A stretch of DNA of 64,000 nt from Eutrophocola sp964629325 (GCA_964629325.1 CAZVSC010000006.1:1-64000); one strand, 5' to 3'; positions 35,563-44,699 are shown, counted from the stretch's first letter. Translations and numbers: made by a program. Notes: a model not told the origin generated them from the letters alone.

Positions 35563-36300
35563 ATGTCAGGAATAACAAGGCCAAGCGGCAGGCAGGCGAA
35601 TGACCTGCGCGAAATCGCCATCACCCGCAACTTCACCAAGCATGCCGAGGGATCAGTGCTGGTGGAGTTCGGCGATACCCGCGTCATATGTACCGCATCG
35701 GTGGAGACAAATGTTCCCCGTTTCCTGAAGGGCAGCGGCCAGGGCTGGGTGACCGCCGAGTACGGCATGCTGCCGCGCTCAACCGGTGACCGCATGGATC
35801 GCGAGGCGGCCCGAGGCAAACAGAGCGGGCGCACCCAGGAGATCCAGCGCCTCATCGGGCGCTCACTGCGGGCGGCCGTGGACCTGAAAAAGCTGGGCGA
35901 GAACACCATCAAGATCGATTGCGATGTCATCCAGGCCGACGGGGGTACACGCACCGCGTCCATCACCGGCGGCTGCGTGGCACTGGCCGATGCCATCAAC
36001 CATATGCTGGAGAGAAGCCTGATCAGTGAAAACCCGTTGCAGCAGATGATCGCCTCGGTTTCCGTTGGGGTATTCCAGGGTACTCCGGTGCTTGATCTTG
36101 ATTACGTGGAGGATTCTTCTGCTGAGACCGACATGAACGTGGTCATGACCGACCGTGGCGGATTTATCGAAATCCAGGGTACCGGTGAAGATGGCGAGTT
36201 CAGCCTGGATGACCTGAACGCCATGATCGACCTGGCTCGCCATGGCATCACCCGGCTCTTCGAGGTGCAAAAATCCACGCTGGGGCATCTGGCGCCTTAG
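35563..36300 (+). CDS. rph: Ribonuclease PH
   Basis: 245 residues from the ATG at 35563, which has AGGGGAAG just upstream. The signature MSGITRPSGRQANDLREI and the phosphorolytic core GQGWVTAEYGMLPRSTGDR and RTQEIQRLIGRSLRA are intact, as is CDVIQADGGTRTASI. It trims the 3' ends of tRNA precursors with phosphate in the cytoplasm. It lies 28 bp before pyrE. Confidence 0.98.
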   Translation: MSGITRPSGRQANDLREIAITRNFTKHAEGSVLVEFGDTRVICTASVETNVPRFLKGSGQGWVTAEYGMLPRSTGDRMDREAARGKQSGRTQEIQRLIGRSLRAAVDLKKLGENTIKIDCDVIQADGGTRTASITGGCVALADAINHMLERSLISENPLQQMIASVSVGVFQGTPVLDLDYVEDSSAETDMNVVMTDRGGFIEIQGTGEDGEFSLDDLNAMIDLARHGITRLFEVQKSTLGHLAP

Positions 36301-36328
36301 CAATCTACAAGAACACAGGAATCAAGCG

Positions 36329-36976
36329 ATGCAGGACTTCCAGAAGCAGTTTCTGAACTACGTCACCGAGCACGAAATACTGCGGTTCGGCGAATTCACC
36401 CTGAAATCGGGCCGAAAAAGCCCCTATTTCTTCAATGCGGGCCTGTTCAACACCGGCGCCGCCCTGGGCTTTCTGGGCAACTGTTATGCGAAGGCCGTCA
36501 AAAATTCGGGCCTTGAATTTGATATTATCTTCGGCCCGGCCTATAAGGGCATTCCCCTGGCTTCCGCGGCCTCAATTGCATTTTGGCAGGAATTCAAGCA
36601 GGATATTCCGTGGTGTTTCAACCGCAAGGAAGCCAAGGATCACGGGGAAGGCGGCAATATTGTGGGCTCGCCGCTGAAGAACCGGGTCCTGGTAATTGAT
36701 GACGTGATTACGGCCGGTACGGCCATTCGCGAAACCATGGAAATAATTGCCGCGGCAGGGGCGCAGGCTGCCGGTGTCGTGGTTGCCCTGGACAGGCAGG
36801 AAAAAGGCAAGACAAACCTGTCTGCGATACAGGAGATAGAACAGGAATTTTCAATTCCGGTCATCAGCATCATCAACCTCCAGCAGATTATCGGCTACCT
36901 GGAGGAGCAGCAGGATGACACGCTGGCGACCTACCTTGGGGCGATGAAAAGCTACCAGGAACAATACGGCATTTAA
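36329..36976 (+). CDS. pyrE: Orotate phosphoribosyltransferase
   Basis: 215 residues from the ATG at 36329 (AGGAA upstream), beginning MQDFQKQFLNYVTEHEILRF. The PRPP-binding motif VLVIDDVITAGTAIRE is perfect. It converts orotate and PRPP to OMP in pyrimidine synthesis. The rph-pyrE order is the E. coli order. No attenuator hairpin is obvious in the 28 bp between the two genes. Confidence 0.98.
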   Translation: MQDFQKQFLNYVTEHEILRFGEFTLKSGRKSPYFFNAGLFNTGAALGFLGNCYAKAVKNSGLEFDIIFGPAYKGIPLASAASIAFWQEFKQDIPWCFNRKEAKDHGEGGNIVGSPLKNRVLVIDDVITAGTAIRETMEIIAAAGAQAAGVVVALDRQEKGKTNLSAIQEIEQEFSIPVISIINLQQIIGYLEEQQDDTLATYLGAMKSYQEQYGI

Positions 36977-36991
36977 TCCCGACCAGACCCT

Positions 36992-37606
36992 ATGCGTAAA
37001 TTCCCGGCACAACTGATCATATGGACCCTGGCTCTGTCAGCACTGCTGTCATTGCCTGCCATGGCTGCCAATATTTACCGCTACTACGATAACCAGGGCA
37101 ACCTGTTCCATGGATCACAGGTGCCGCCGGAATTCGTGAAGAATGGCTATGAAGTGCTCAATGAAAAGGGCCAGGTCATCCAGACCGTGGCGCGGGCACT
37201 GACGGCGGAAGAGCGCGAAGCCCAGGCCCTTGCCCTGCAGTCGCAGCAGCAGAGCCAGGAAGACCGTGCCCGGCAGGAAGAAGAGGACAGGCTCCTGCTC
37301 AGGCTGTACCGCTCACCCGAGGAAGTCATTCGCCGCCGCGACAGCACCGTCGAGCAACTGGATGCACAGATTACCGCGCTCACCGGCCTGCGTAATGATG
37401 CCCAGCGCCGCCTCGACAGTGTGCAGGGTCAGGTGGACGGCAACGCCAATCCCCCGGAGACTCTCCTGAGCCAGCTTGAAAATGCCACGGAAGAGCGCGA
37501 CCGCCTGCAAAGGCAGGTAGAGCGTGTTGAAAACGAAAAAGTGGAAACGCTCGAAACCGCCGAGAGAAACATCAACCGCCTGCGGGAATTGCTCAACCTC
37601 GATTAA
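36992..37606 (+). CDS. Periplasmic DUF4124 protein with coiled coil
   Basis: 204 residues: signal peptide ending LPAMA; DUF4124 segment NIYRYYDNQGNLFHGSQV (about 27-60); then a long Gln/Glu/Arg-rich coiled coil to the end. DUF4124 proteins are common short exported proteins of unknown function in gammaproteobacteria. It follows pyrE by 15 bp and may be transcribed with it. Heptamer repeats come right after its stop. Confidence 0.87.
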   Translation: MRKFPAQLIIWTLALSALLSLPAMAANIYRYYDNQGNLFHGSQVPPEFVKNGYEVLNEKGQVIQTVARALTAEEREAQALALQSQQQSQEDRARQEEEDRLLLRLYRSPEEVIRRRDSTVEQLDAQITALTGLRNDAQRRLDSVQGQVDGNANPPETLLSQLENATEERDRLQRQVERVENEKVETLETAERNINRLRELLNLD

Positions 37607-37609
37607 TAA

Positions 37610-37645
37610 CTGAAGGCTGAATGCTGAGCGCTAAAAGCTGAACGC
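37610..37645. repeat. Tandem GCTGAAG heptamer array
   Basis: Five adjacent heptamers can be read in register: GCTGAAG, GCTGAAT, GCTGAGC, GCTAAAA, GCTGAAC. The array follows the DUF4124 stop and faces the convergent slmA gene. The same family brackets 11063-11148. Confidence 0.7.
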
Positions 37646-37704
37646 AAAAATACAGCCTTCACCACCCTGTCTTCAAACTCCTCCTTGCACTGCTTTGAGC
37701 CATT

Positions 37705-38304
37705 CTAACTGCCGGGCTGGCGGAACAGTTCCTGGTTCAGGTACATCCACTGCTCGGAGAAAAAGTCCGTGGGTTTCTGTTGAAAGTCCGTGCGCACGTA
37801 CTGGCTGATCTTGCCCTCGATGAAAGTCAGGACCAGGTTTGAAGTGATAGACGGGCTGAGCCTTGTCCTGATACCTTCCCGGATTTCTGCCTCCCGGAAA
37901 ATCTGCTTGAGCTGGGTGTCGAGGCGGTTGTAAACCTGGCTGGCGCGATCGCGCAGGCGGTCAGTCTCGCCGACCAGCGCATCGCCATTGAGCACGCGGC
38001 TGATGCCGGGATTTTTTTCCGCGAACGTCAGCATCAGCAGGATGATCTTTTCACACTGCACCAGGGCGGTGGAGCCTTCACTGACGATGCGGGTGATGCG
38101 AGAAAACAGGGTGTCTTCCATGAAGCCGATCAGGCCTTCGAACATTCGCGCCTTGCTGGGGAAGTGCCGGTAAAGGGCCGCTTCCGACACGCCGACTTCC
38201 TCGGCCAGGGCGGCGGTGGTGATGCGCCCGCCCGGGTTGTTTTCCAGCATCTGGGCCAGTGCCCTGAGGATTGCTTCCTTCTTTGCGCCTGGTTCTCTAG
38301 CCAT
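37705..38304 (-). CDS. slmA: Nucleoid occlusion factor SlmA (TetR fold)
   Basis: 199 residues with an N-terminal helix-turn-helix, EEVGVSEAALYRHFPSKARM, the SlmA form of the TetR DNA-binding domain, followed by an all-helical C-terminal domain. SlmA binds sites across the chromosome and stops FtsZ assembly over the nucleoid. It starts 25 bp after argB and sits at its conserved place near pyrE. Confidence 0.95.
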   Translation of the reverse strand: MAREPGAKKEAILRALAQMLENNPGGRITTAALAEEVGVSEAALYRHFPSKARMFEGLIGFMEDTLFSRITRIVSEGSTALVQCEKIILLMLTFAEKNPGISRVLNGDALVGETDRLRDRASQVYNRLDTQLKQIFREAEIREGIRTRLSPSITSNLVLTFIEGKISQYVRTDFQQKPTDFFSEQWMYLNQELFRQPGS

Positions 38305-38329
38305 AACTGTACCCGCCCGTGGTGAAGCT

Positions 38330-39229
38330 TCAGTGCCTGTTGGTGATCAGCGTGCCTATGCCTTCGTCGGTAAATACTTCCAGCAGGACCGCGTGGGGCA
38401 CCCTGCCGTCGATGATCTGGGCACTGGTCACGCCGGAATTCACCGCATCCAGTGCACAGTTGATTTTCGGCAGCATGCCGCCGTGAATGGTGCCGTCTTC
38501 GATGAGGGCATTGACCTGTGTCGTGGTCAGCCCTGTCAGTACCTTGCCATCCTTGTCCTGTACACCGGCGATGTTGGTCAGCAGGATCAGCTTTTCCGCC
38601 ATCACCATTTGCGCCACCTTGCCGGCAACGATGTCGGCATTGATGTTGTAGGACTGGCCTGACTCATCGGCACCGATCGGCGCGATTACCGGGATGAAGT
38701 CGCTGCCCTTGAGCATCTGGATGATGTCCGGGTTCATGCCAGCCACTTCACCGACATGGCCGATGTCTATGATTTCTGGCTCCTGCATTTCCGGCGTCTT
38801 GCGCGTGACCTTCATCTTGCGTGCACGGATGAAGTCGCCATCCTTGCCGGTGATGCCGATGGCCTTGCCGCCGTTGCGGTTGAGCAGGCTGACGATTTCC
38901 TTGTTCACCAGGCCGCCAAGCACCATCTCGACGACGTCCATGGTGGCCGAGTCCGTAACGCGCATGCCGTCCACGAAGTCGGATTTGATATCCAGCTTCT
39001 TCAGCAGTTCGCCGATCTGCGGACCGCCGCCATGCACGACGATGGGGTGCATGCCGACGAGCTTCATCAACACGATGTCGCGGGCAAAGCTGTTCTTCAG
39101 CTCTTCATCGATCATGGCGTTGCCGCCGTACTTGACGACGATGGTCTTGCCGGTGAAGCGCTGGATATACGGCAGCGCCTCGGTGAGGACGCTGGCGATA
39201 TTTTTTGCGGCATTGATGTTCAGGGTCAT
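38330..39229 (-). CDS. argB: Acetylglutamate kinase
   Basis: 299 residues with the signatures KTIVVKYGGNAMIDEELK, VVHGGGPQIGELLKKLDI and a C-terminal GMLPKINCALDAVNSGVTSA. It phosphorylates N-acetylglutamate in arginine synthesis; the length and N-terminal helix suggest the arginine-sensitive hexameric type. It is in one operon with slmA. In Pseudomonas argB lies next to algC; here matB intervenes. Confidence 0.96.
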   Translation of the reverse strand: MTLNINAAKNIASVLTEALPYIQRFTGKTIVVKYGGNAMIDEELKNSFARDIVLMKLVGMHPIVVHGGGPQIGELLKKLDIKSDFVDGMRVTDSATMDVVEMVLGGLVNKEIVSLLNRNGGKAIGITGKDGDFIRARKMKVTRKTPEMQEPEIIDIGHVGEVAGMNPDIIQMLKGSDFIPVIAPIGADESGQSYNINADIVAGKVAQMVMAEKLILLTNIAGVQDKDGKVLTGLTTTQVNALIEDGTIHGGMLPKINCALDAVNSGVTSAQIIDGRVPHAVLLEVFTDEGIGTLITNRH

Positions 39230-39288
39230 GGGGCGCTCTTATAGCGAATGCTTACTCACAATCGAATGCGCGAATTATAAGGGAAATC

Positions 39289-39319
39289 GATAAAAGGATA
39301 AAAGGATAAAGGGATAAAG
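39289..39319. repeat. GATAAAAG tandem array
   Basis: Four near-identical units, GATAAAAG twice and GATAAAG/GGATAAAG, between the argB start and matB end. Same unit as the arrays at 13552-13711. Confidence 0.65.
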
Positions 39320-39345
39320 CGTACGGGAGCCAGATTCGGGTGTAG

Positions 39346-39376
39346 GCCGGATAAGGTCCGCAGGACCGCATCCGGC
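39346..39376. repeat. REP-like cruciform element
   Basis: GCCGGATAAGGTCC, a short loop, then GGACCGCATCCGGC: outer arms GCCGGAT/ATCCGGC and inner arms GGTCC/GGACC. The layout closely resembles the REP (BIME) palindromes of enteric bacteria, including the AA and GC internal loops. It lies 21 bp past the matB stop. Only this one copy is in the window. Confidence 0.65.
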
Positions 39377-39397
39377 GTGGTAATAGTGGCTGGCCTT

Positions 39398-40906
39398 TCA
39401 GGCACCTTTGAACAGGTTGGCGAACTGTTCGCGCAACCGATTCTTCTGCACCTTGCCCATGGTGTTACGGGGCAGATCATTGACCACGACGATGCTTTTC
39501 GGTGTCTTGTAACCCGCCAGGCGGTCCCGGCAGGCGCGCACCAGCATATCGGTATCCAGCGCGGCGCCGGATTCCGGTACCACGGCAGCAACCACGCCTT
39601 CGCCGAAATCGGGATGCGCCACGCCGAAGACGGCGGATTCGCGGATGCCCGGCTGGGCATCGAGGACATTTTCGATTTCCTTCGGATAGACGTTCAGTCC
39701 GCCGCTGATGATCATGTCCTTGTTGCGCCCGACGATGCTGATGCGGCCGTCTTCAGCCACTGCGACAAGATCACCGGTGATGAAATAGCCGTCCTGGAAT
39801 TCGGTGCTGTTGAGTTCGGGCTTGTTCCAGTAGCCGCTGAACACATTCGGCCCCCTGACCTGCAATACACCGATCCCGCCTTTTGCCGCCGGCCTGCCAT
39901 CCTCGTCGCAGACGCGGGTCTCAACACCCGGCAGGGGGTAGCCGACAGTGCCGGCAACACGCTCCCCGGCCAGCGGATTGGAGACCAGCATGCCGGTTTC
40001 GGACATGCCGTAGCGCTCGAGAATTGTGTGGCCGGTGCGATCGCGGAAACTGAGAAACGTTTCCGCGAGCAGGGGCGCCGACCCCGATACGAACAGGCGC
40101 ATATGACTGCAGGTTTGCCGGGTGAACCCGTCCTCCTGCAGCAGCCTGGTGTAGTAGGTGGGCACGCCCATGAACACGGTCGCCTGCGGCAACAGCTCGA
40201 TCACCCTGCGGGAGTCGAAGCGTGACTCGAACAGCAGTGTGGACGTGCCAAGCAGGGCCAGGTGGGTGGCGACGAACAATCCGTGTACATGGAAGATCGG
40301 CAGGCAGTGCAGCAGCACATCCTCCGTGGACCAGCCCCAGCTTTTGTACAGTGTTGCCGCATTGGCGGCCAGGTTGCCGTGGCTGAGCATCGCACCCTTG
40401 GGAGCACCCGTGGTGCCGGAGGTATAGATCAGCACGGCGACATCGCCGGCATTGCTGGCGACCACGTCATGGCTGGAGGATTGTCCTGCAGCCTCTTCTG
40501 CCAGCGTCCCCATGCCTTCGGCATCCAGCGTGAACGTCGTGATGCCAGTCGCGCCAGCGACCAGTGCGCAGTGTTTCGCATCGCCGATAAACAGGGCCGG
40601 CGTCGTGTCCCGGGCAAAATAAGCCAGTTCATCCTCGGTGCATGCCGGGTTTACCGGAACATAAATGACGCCGCTGCGCAGGCAGGCCAGGTAGACGAGG
40701 AGAGCCAGCGGCGACTTTTCGGTCCTGGCGAGCAGGCGGTCACCGGGAACCAGGCCTGCGGCCGTGAACAGGTTGGCGAGGCTGCCGCTGATGCGGTCAC
40801 ACTCGGCAAAACCGAGCGCATGGCCGTTGGGCGATACCAGGAAGGGCTTGTCACCGGCGGCCAGCATGCCGGTTCGGAGACTGGCGTAGAAGTTTGCGTC
40901 AGCCAT
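39398..40906 (-). CDS. matB: Malonyl-CoA synthetase-like acyl-CoA ligase
   Basis: 502 residues from the ATG at 40906 (MADANFYASLRTG, GAGG upstream). It is an ANL-superfamily enzyme: AMP-binding motif LIYTSGTTGAPKGAMLSHGNL, YGMSETGM, and the catalytic Lys in LPRNTMGKVQKN. The pattern fits malonate-CoA ligase (MatB), which would let the cell use malonate; the substrate is inferred from overall similarity. It overlaps the algC stop by 8 bp, so it is translated with that operon. No matA/matC is adjacent. Confidence 0.83.
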   Translation of the reverse strand: MADANFYASLRTGMLAAGDKPFLVSPNGHALGFAECDRISGSLANLFTAAGLVPGDRLLARTEKSPLALLVYLACLRSGVIYVPVNPACTEDELAYFARDTTPALFIGDAKHCALVAGATGITTFTLDAEGMGTLAEEAAGQSSSHDVVASNAGDVAVLIYTSGTTGAPKGAMLSHGNLAANAATLYKSWGWSTEDVLLHCLPIFHVHGLFVATHLALLGTSTLLFESRFDSRRVIELLPQATVFMGVPTYYTRLLQEDGFTRQTCSHMRLFVSGSAPLLAETFLSFRDRTGHTILERYGMSETGMLVSNPLAGERVAGTVGYPLPGVETRVCDEDGRPAAKGGIGVLQVRGPNVFSGYWNKPELNSTEFQDGYFITGDLVAVAEDGRISIVGRNKDMIISGGLNVYPKEIENVLDAQPGIRESAVFGVAHPDFGEGVVAAVVPESGAALDTDMLVRACRDRLAGYKTPKSIVVVNDLPRNTMGKVQKNRLREQFANLFKGA

Positions 40907-42299
40907 CCAGGGTCGCCTCGAGGCATGAAAGGTCAAGCGCAGGGAACAGCGCCGCAATGCCGGTCCTGAATTGTGTGCGAATCTTTTCCAGCGCTGCCTG
41001 GGTGTCGGCCTCAAAGCGCAGGATCAGGTTAGGTGTGGTATTTGACGCCCGCACCAGTCCCCAGGAATCAGGTGTGTCGGCCCTGAAGCCGTCGAGGCGT
41101 GAAATCATGGCGCCGGCAATGTCCAGACGGTCACGCAGCCCCGCCATGATCTCGAACTTGTCGGCTTCGCTTACCGGCACCTGCAGTTCGGGGGTATTGA
41201 AAGACTGCGGCAGCGCATCCAGCAATGCATCGGCGGAGCAGCCGTGTTTGTCCATGAGCTCCAGGAAGCGGGCCGCGGCATACTGGCCATCATCGAAACC
41301 GTACCAGCGATGGCGGAAAAACAGGTGCGCCGAATATTCACCGCCCAGCAGTGCCTGGCTTTCCTGCATCTGTTGTTTTACGAAGGAATGGCCGCTCTTG
41401 CACATCACGGGTTTGCCGCCCAGCTGTTCAACGAGCAGCGGTATTCGCCGACTGCTTTTCACATCGAAGATCACGGCCGTCCCGGGGTTGTCGGGCAGGA
41501 TGTCGCCGGCGAAGGCGAGCAGCATGTTGTCGGCATCGATGATCCTGCCGCTGCTGCTGACCAGCCCCAGGCGGTCGCCATCGCCGTCGAAGGCAATGCC
41601 GAGATCGGCGTTTTCCGCCTGCACGCGGGCGATGAGGTCCACGAGGTTTTCAGCATGCGTCGGGTCCGGGTGATGGTTGGGGAAATTACCGTCGGCTTCA
41701 CAGTACAGTGCAGCCACCTGGCAGCCGAGGGCGGAGAACAGCATCGGCGCACTGTTGGCAGCGACCCCGTTGCCGCAGTCGATAACCACCTTGAAGGGCT
41801 TGCCCAGATGTATGTCGCTGCAGATGCGTTTGATATAGGCGGGCATGACATCGATGTCATTGACCTTGCCCTCGCCGTACCGGAAGTCATCGCGCTGGAT
41901 GCGCTCCTTCAGACGGGTAATCTGGTCGGCGGCAAGGCACTGGTTCTGGAGCACGATCTTCACCCCGTTGTAGTCGCGGGGATTGTGGCTGCCGGTGATC
42001 ATGACGCCGGAGTTTGACCTGCAGGTATGCGTGGCGAAGTACAGTACCGGTGAGGGCACCGTGCCGATGTTTTCCACGTCGCAGCCGGTGGACAGGATGC
42101 CCCGGACCATCGCAACGGCAAAGGCAGGGCTCGACAGGCGGGCATCGGCACCGACGATAAGTGAGCGCTCACCGAGGATGAGCGCCTCCGTACCCACGGC
42201 TTTCCCGATGAGTTCGATGATGCTTTCATCGATGCCCTCGTTGACGATGCCGCGAATATCGTAGGCACGAAAAATATTGTCGGGAACCTTGACCGTCAC
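40899..42299 (-). CDS. algC: Phosphomannomutase/phosphoglucomutase AlgC
   Basis: 466 residues beginning with GTG at 42299, which overlaps the coaBC TAG by one base. It carries IFRAYDIRGIV (N-terminal motif), the phosphoserine loop MITGSHNPRDYNG, and the metal motif FDGDGDRLGLV. The length matches AlgC of Pseudomonas, which supplies mannose-1-P and glucose-1-P for lipopolysaccharide, exopolysaccharide and alginate. The order coaBC-algC here lacks the dut gene found between them in Pseudomonas. Confidence 0.95.
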   Translation of the reverse strand: MTVKVPDNIFRAYDIRGIVNEGIDESIIELIGKAVGTEALILGERSLIVGADARLSSPAFAVAMVRGILSTGCDVENIGTVPSPVLYFATHTCRSNSGVMITGSHNPRDYNGVKIVLQNQCLAADQITRLKERIQRDDFRYGEGKVNDIDVMPAYIKRICSDIHLGKPFKVVIDCGNGVAANSAPMLFSALGCQVAALYCEADGNFPNHHPDPTHAENLVDLIARVQAENADLGIAFDGDGDRLGLVSSSGRIIDADNMLLAFAGDILPDNPGTAVIFDVKSSRRIPLLVEQLGGKPVMCKSGHSFVKQQMQESQALLGGEYSAHLFFRHRWYGFDDGQYAAARFLELMDKHGCSADALLDALPQSFNTPELQVPVSEADKFEIMAGLRDRLDIAGAMISRLDGFRADTPDSWGLVRASNTTPNLILRFEADTQAALEKIRTQFRTGIAALFPALDLSCLEATLDG

Positions 42300-43525
42300 T
42301 ACTGCTTTTTGGCTTTTTTGGCGGGTTTCTTCGCGACAGCTTTAGCCGAACGGTAGCGTGCGGCGATCAGGGCGATCATGGCGCGGGTGAGGACCGCCTT
42401 GCTGCTGCGGGGGAATTCCTGCTCACCGCCGGGCCAGTAGGCCGTGGCAAGTGCGGACTCGCTGTTGAATGTCTGGGCGGCATTGTTGGCGAAGATGAGG
42501 TCCAGTTTCTTGTCGACGAGTTTCTGCTTTGCAAAATCCTCGAGGTTTTCCGTTTCCGCGGCGAAGCCGACGCAGAAGGGTCTTTTATCCGACAGGGAAA
42601 TCGAAGCCAGGATATCGGGGTTCTTCACCAGGGTGAGCGTCATGGTCTTGTCGTTCTTCTTTATCTTTTCCGCGGCCGTCGTTTCAGGACGGTAGTCGGC
42701 GACGGCGGCGACGCTGATAAAAATGTCACCTGGCACTACCTGGCAGGCATCAAGCATCTGGCGGGCGCTTTCCACTGACACCAGCTTCACCCGTGGCGGC
42801 GGCTCCAGGGCGACGGGGCCGCTGATGAGAATGACTTTCGCACCCGCTTCCATGGCGGCACGGGCCAGGGCATAGCCCATCTTGCCGGAGCTGTGGTTGC
42901 TGATATAGCGGACGGGGTCTATGGCTTCGCGTGTGGGCCCAGCAGTGATGGTGACATTGACGCCGGCAAGCGTGCCGGTATCGAAAATCTTCGCGGCTTC
43001 CCGGGCAATGTCCACGGGTTCCAGCATGCGGCCGGGGCCGATATCGCCGCAAGCCTGCTCGCCGGAATCGGGGCCGAATATCTGGATGCCCTTCTCCAGC
43101 AAGAGGCTGACGTTGTCCTGCGTGGACGCGTTGTTCCACATACCCTGGTTCATCGCCGGTGCCACGGCGATCGTTGCCGGCGTTGCCAGGCAGAGGGTGG
43201 AAAGCAGGTCGTCGGCGCGGCCCTGGGCAAGGCGCGCGATAAAATTGGCGCTGGCAGGCGCCACGAGGATCAGGTCAGCCCAGCGCGCCAGCTCGATATG
43301 CCCCATGGCCGCTTCGGCTTCTTCATCCAGCAGGTCGGTGTAAACACGATTGCCCGACAGGGCCTGGAAGGTCAGGGGGGTGATGAATTCCAGCGCGGAG
43401 GACGTCATCACCACGCGGACATCGGCCCCGGCTTTCATCAGCAGGCGGCATAACTCGGCAGCCTTGTAGGCGGCGATACCGCCGGTGATCCCGAGGATCA
43501 CCTGCTTGTTGGACAGACTCAGCAT
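42299..43525 (-). CDS. coaBC: Bifunctional CoaBC (phosphopantothenoylcysteine synthase/decarboxylase)
   Basis: 408 residues. The N-terminal flavoprotein CoaC half has KQVILGITGGIAAYKAAEL and the active-site APAMNQGMWNN; the C-terminal CoaB half begins TITAGPTREAIDPVRYISN. The enzyme makes 4'-phosphopantetheine in CoA synthesis. The tail is Lys/Ala-rich. It is divergent from radC, as in E. coli, and starts the operon coaBC-algC-matB. Confidence 0.97.
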   Translation of the reverse strand: MLSLSNKQVILGITGGIAAYKAAELCRLLMKAGADVRVVMTSSALEFITPLTFQALSGNRVYTDLLDEEAEAAMGHIELARWADLILVAPASANFIARLAQGRADDLLSTLCLATPATIAVAPAMNQGMWNNASTQDNVSLLLEKGIQIFGPDSGEQACGDIGPGRMLEPVDIAREAAKIFDTGTLAGVNVTITAGPTREAIDPVRYISNHSSGKMGYALARAAMEAGAKVILISGPVALEPPPRVKLVSVESARQMLDACQVVPGDIFISVAAVADYRPETTAAEKIKKNDKTMTLTLVKNPDILASISLSDKRPFCVGFAAETENLEDFAKQKLVDKKLDLIFANNAAQTFNSESALATAYWPGGEQEFPRSSKAVLTRAMIALIAARYRSAKAVAKKPAKKAKKQ

Positions 43526-43706
43526 GGATGAACGCTTCTCACGCGCAGGGGCAAAACCTGGACTATAGTAAATACCGGGAGGCGCCAGGGGAATCCGGCA
43601 CGCAATTTACCCTGTAGGCCCCCGCAAGACCCGGCGAAGCCTAACAGTCTGGAAGGAAAAATTCAATTGAATGTCAATGACTTAGCGTTGGCAGAGGTAG
43701 GTGCCA

Positions 43707-44381
43707 ATGCGCATTTCTGACTGGCCGGAAGCCGAACGACCGCGGGAAAAGCTGCTGCGTGGCGGCCCCGCCAGCCTCTCGGATGCCGAATTGCTGGCCA
43801 TTTTCCTGCGCACGGGCACACGCGGCGCCAGTGCCGTCGACCTGGCCAGAGAGCTGCTGCACCGGCTGGGCGGCCTCAGGGGCATCCTGGAGGCCCCGAG
43901 GGCGGCATTTTGTGCCATTCCGGGCATGGGGGACAGCAAGTATGCCCAGCTTCAGGCCATCCGGGAGCTGGCCCAGCGCAGCCTGGAACAGCGGCTGCAG
44001 CGGGCCGATGCCTTCACCGATTCGGGCACCACCCGCCGGTTCATCCAGTCGCGCCTGGGCCACCGGGGCCGGGAGGTGTTCCTGGTGCTGTTCCTGGACA
44101 ACCGCCACCGCCTGATCGCCCAGGAGGAGCTGTTCCTGGGCACCATTGACGGGGCCACCGTACACCCGCGGGAGGTGGTCAAAAGGGCACTTTTCCACAA
44201 TGCGGCGGCCCTGATCCTGGCCCATAATCATCCGTCCGGCGTCACCGAGCCCAGCCAGGCCGACATCAGCATCACCCGGCGCCTGAAGCGCCTGCTGGAG
44301 GAGGTGGATATACGCACCCTGGATCACCTGATCGTGGGCGAGGGGGAGGTGCGGTCGCTGGCCGAACAGGGGTTGTTGTAG
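43707..44381 (+). CDS. radC: RadC-family JAB1/MPN protein
   Basis: 224 residues from the ATG at 43707 (MRISDWPEAERPREKLL), with GAGG nine bases upstream; a GTG two codons earlier is too close to it. A helix-hairpin-helix-like N-terminus is followed by the MPN/JAMM metal motif HNHPSGVTEPSQAD. Despite the name its role in repair is not established. It keeps its conserved place before rpmB. Confidence 0.96.
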   Translation: MRISDWPEAERPREKLLRGGPASLSDAELLAIFLRTGTRGASAVDLARELLHRLGGLRGILEAPRAAFCAIPGMGDSKYAQLQAIRELAQRSLEQRLQRADAFTDSGTTRRFIQSRLGHRGREVFLVLFLDNRHRLIAQEELFLGTIDGATVHPREVVKRALFHNAAALILAHNHPSGVTEPSQADISITRRLKRLLEEVDIRTLDHLIVGEGEVRSLAEQGLL

Positions 44382-44516
44382 GGGGCGTTGATGCCCGTGG
44401 AATGCGGCTTCAGGTACCGAAACCCCGGCAATCGCGCCGTATAGACAGGGACAGATTATGTGGATTGGCGTGGCATCAGGCCGCAACACCTGCAAACGGG
44501 TAACGGGGAAGGCGGG

Positions 44517-44568
44517 GGTCCATTTGGACCAAAATCCGACCCGTGGAATGGGCCCCGGGGCCCGTTCC
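44517..44568. repeat. Two GC-rich palindromes upstream of rpmB
   Basis: GGTCCA-TT-TGGACC at 44517-44530 and a 24 bp near-perfect palindrome at 44545-44568 centred on GGGCCCCGGGGCCC. Both lie in the 318 bp gene-free stretch between radC and rpmB. They could be protein-binding sites or a strong hairpin; AT-rich sequence nearer rpmB (44590-44690) probably holds the ribosomal protein promoter. Confidence 0.5.
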
Positions 44569-44699
44569 GCCTGCGGCGCCTTCGTTCCTGAACGCCTTGT
44601 AATTCAAGGGTTGTTTTGCTTAAATACGCGCTCTTTTTTTCAGCGACTTTTCCCGAGTGCCCCAAACGGCCGGAAAATCGGGAATTACGAGGCAATACA

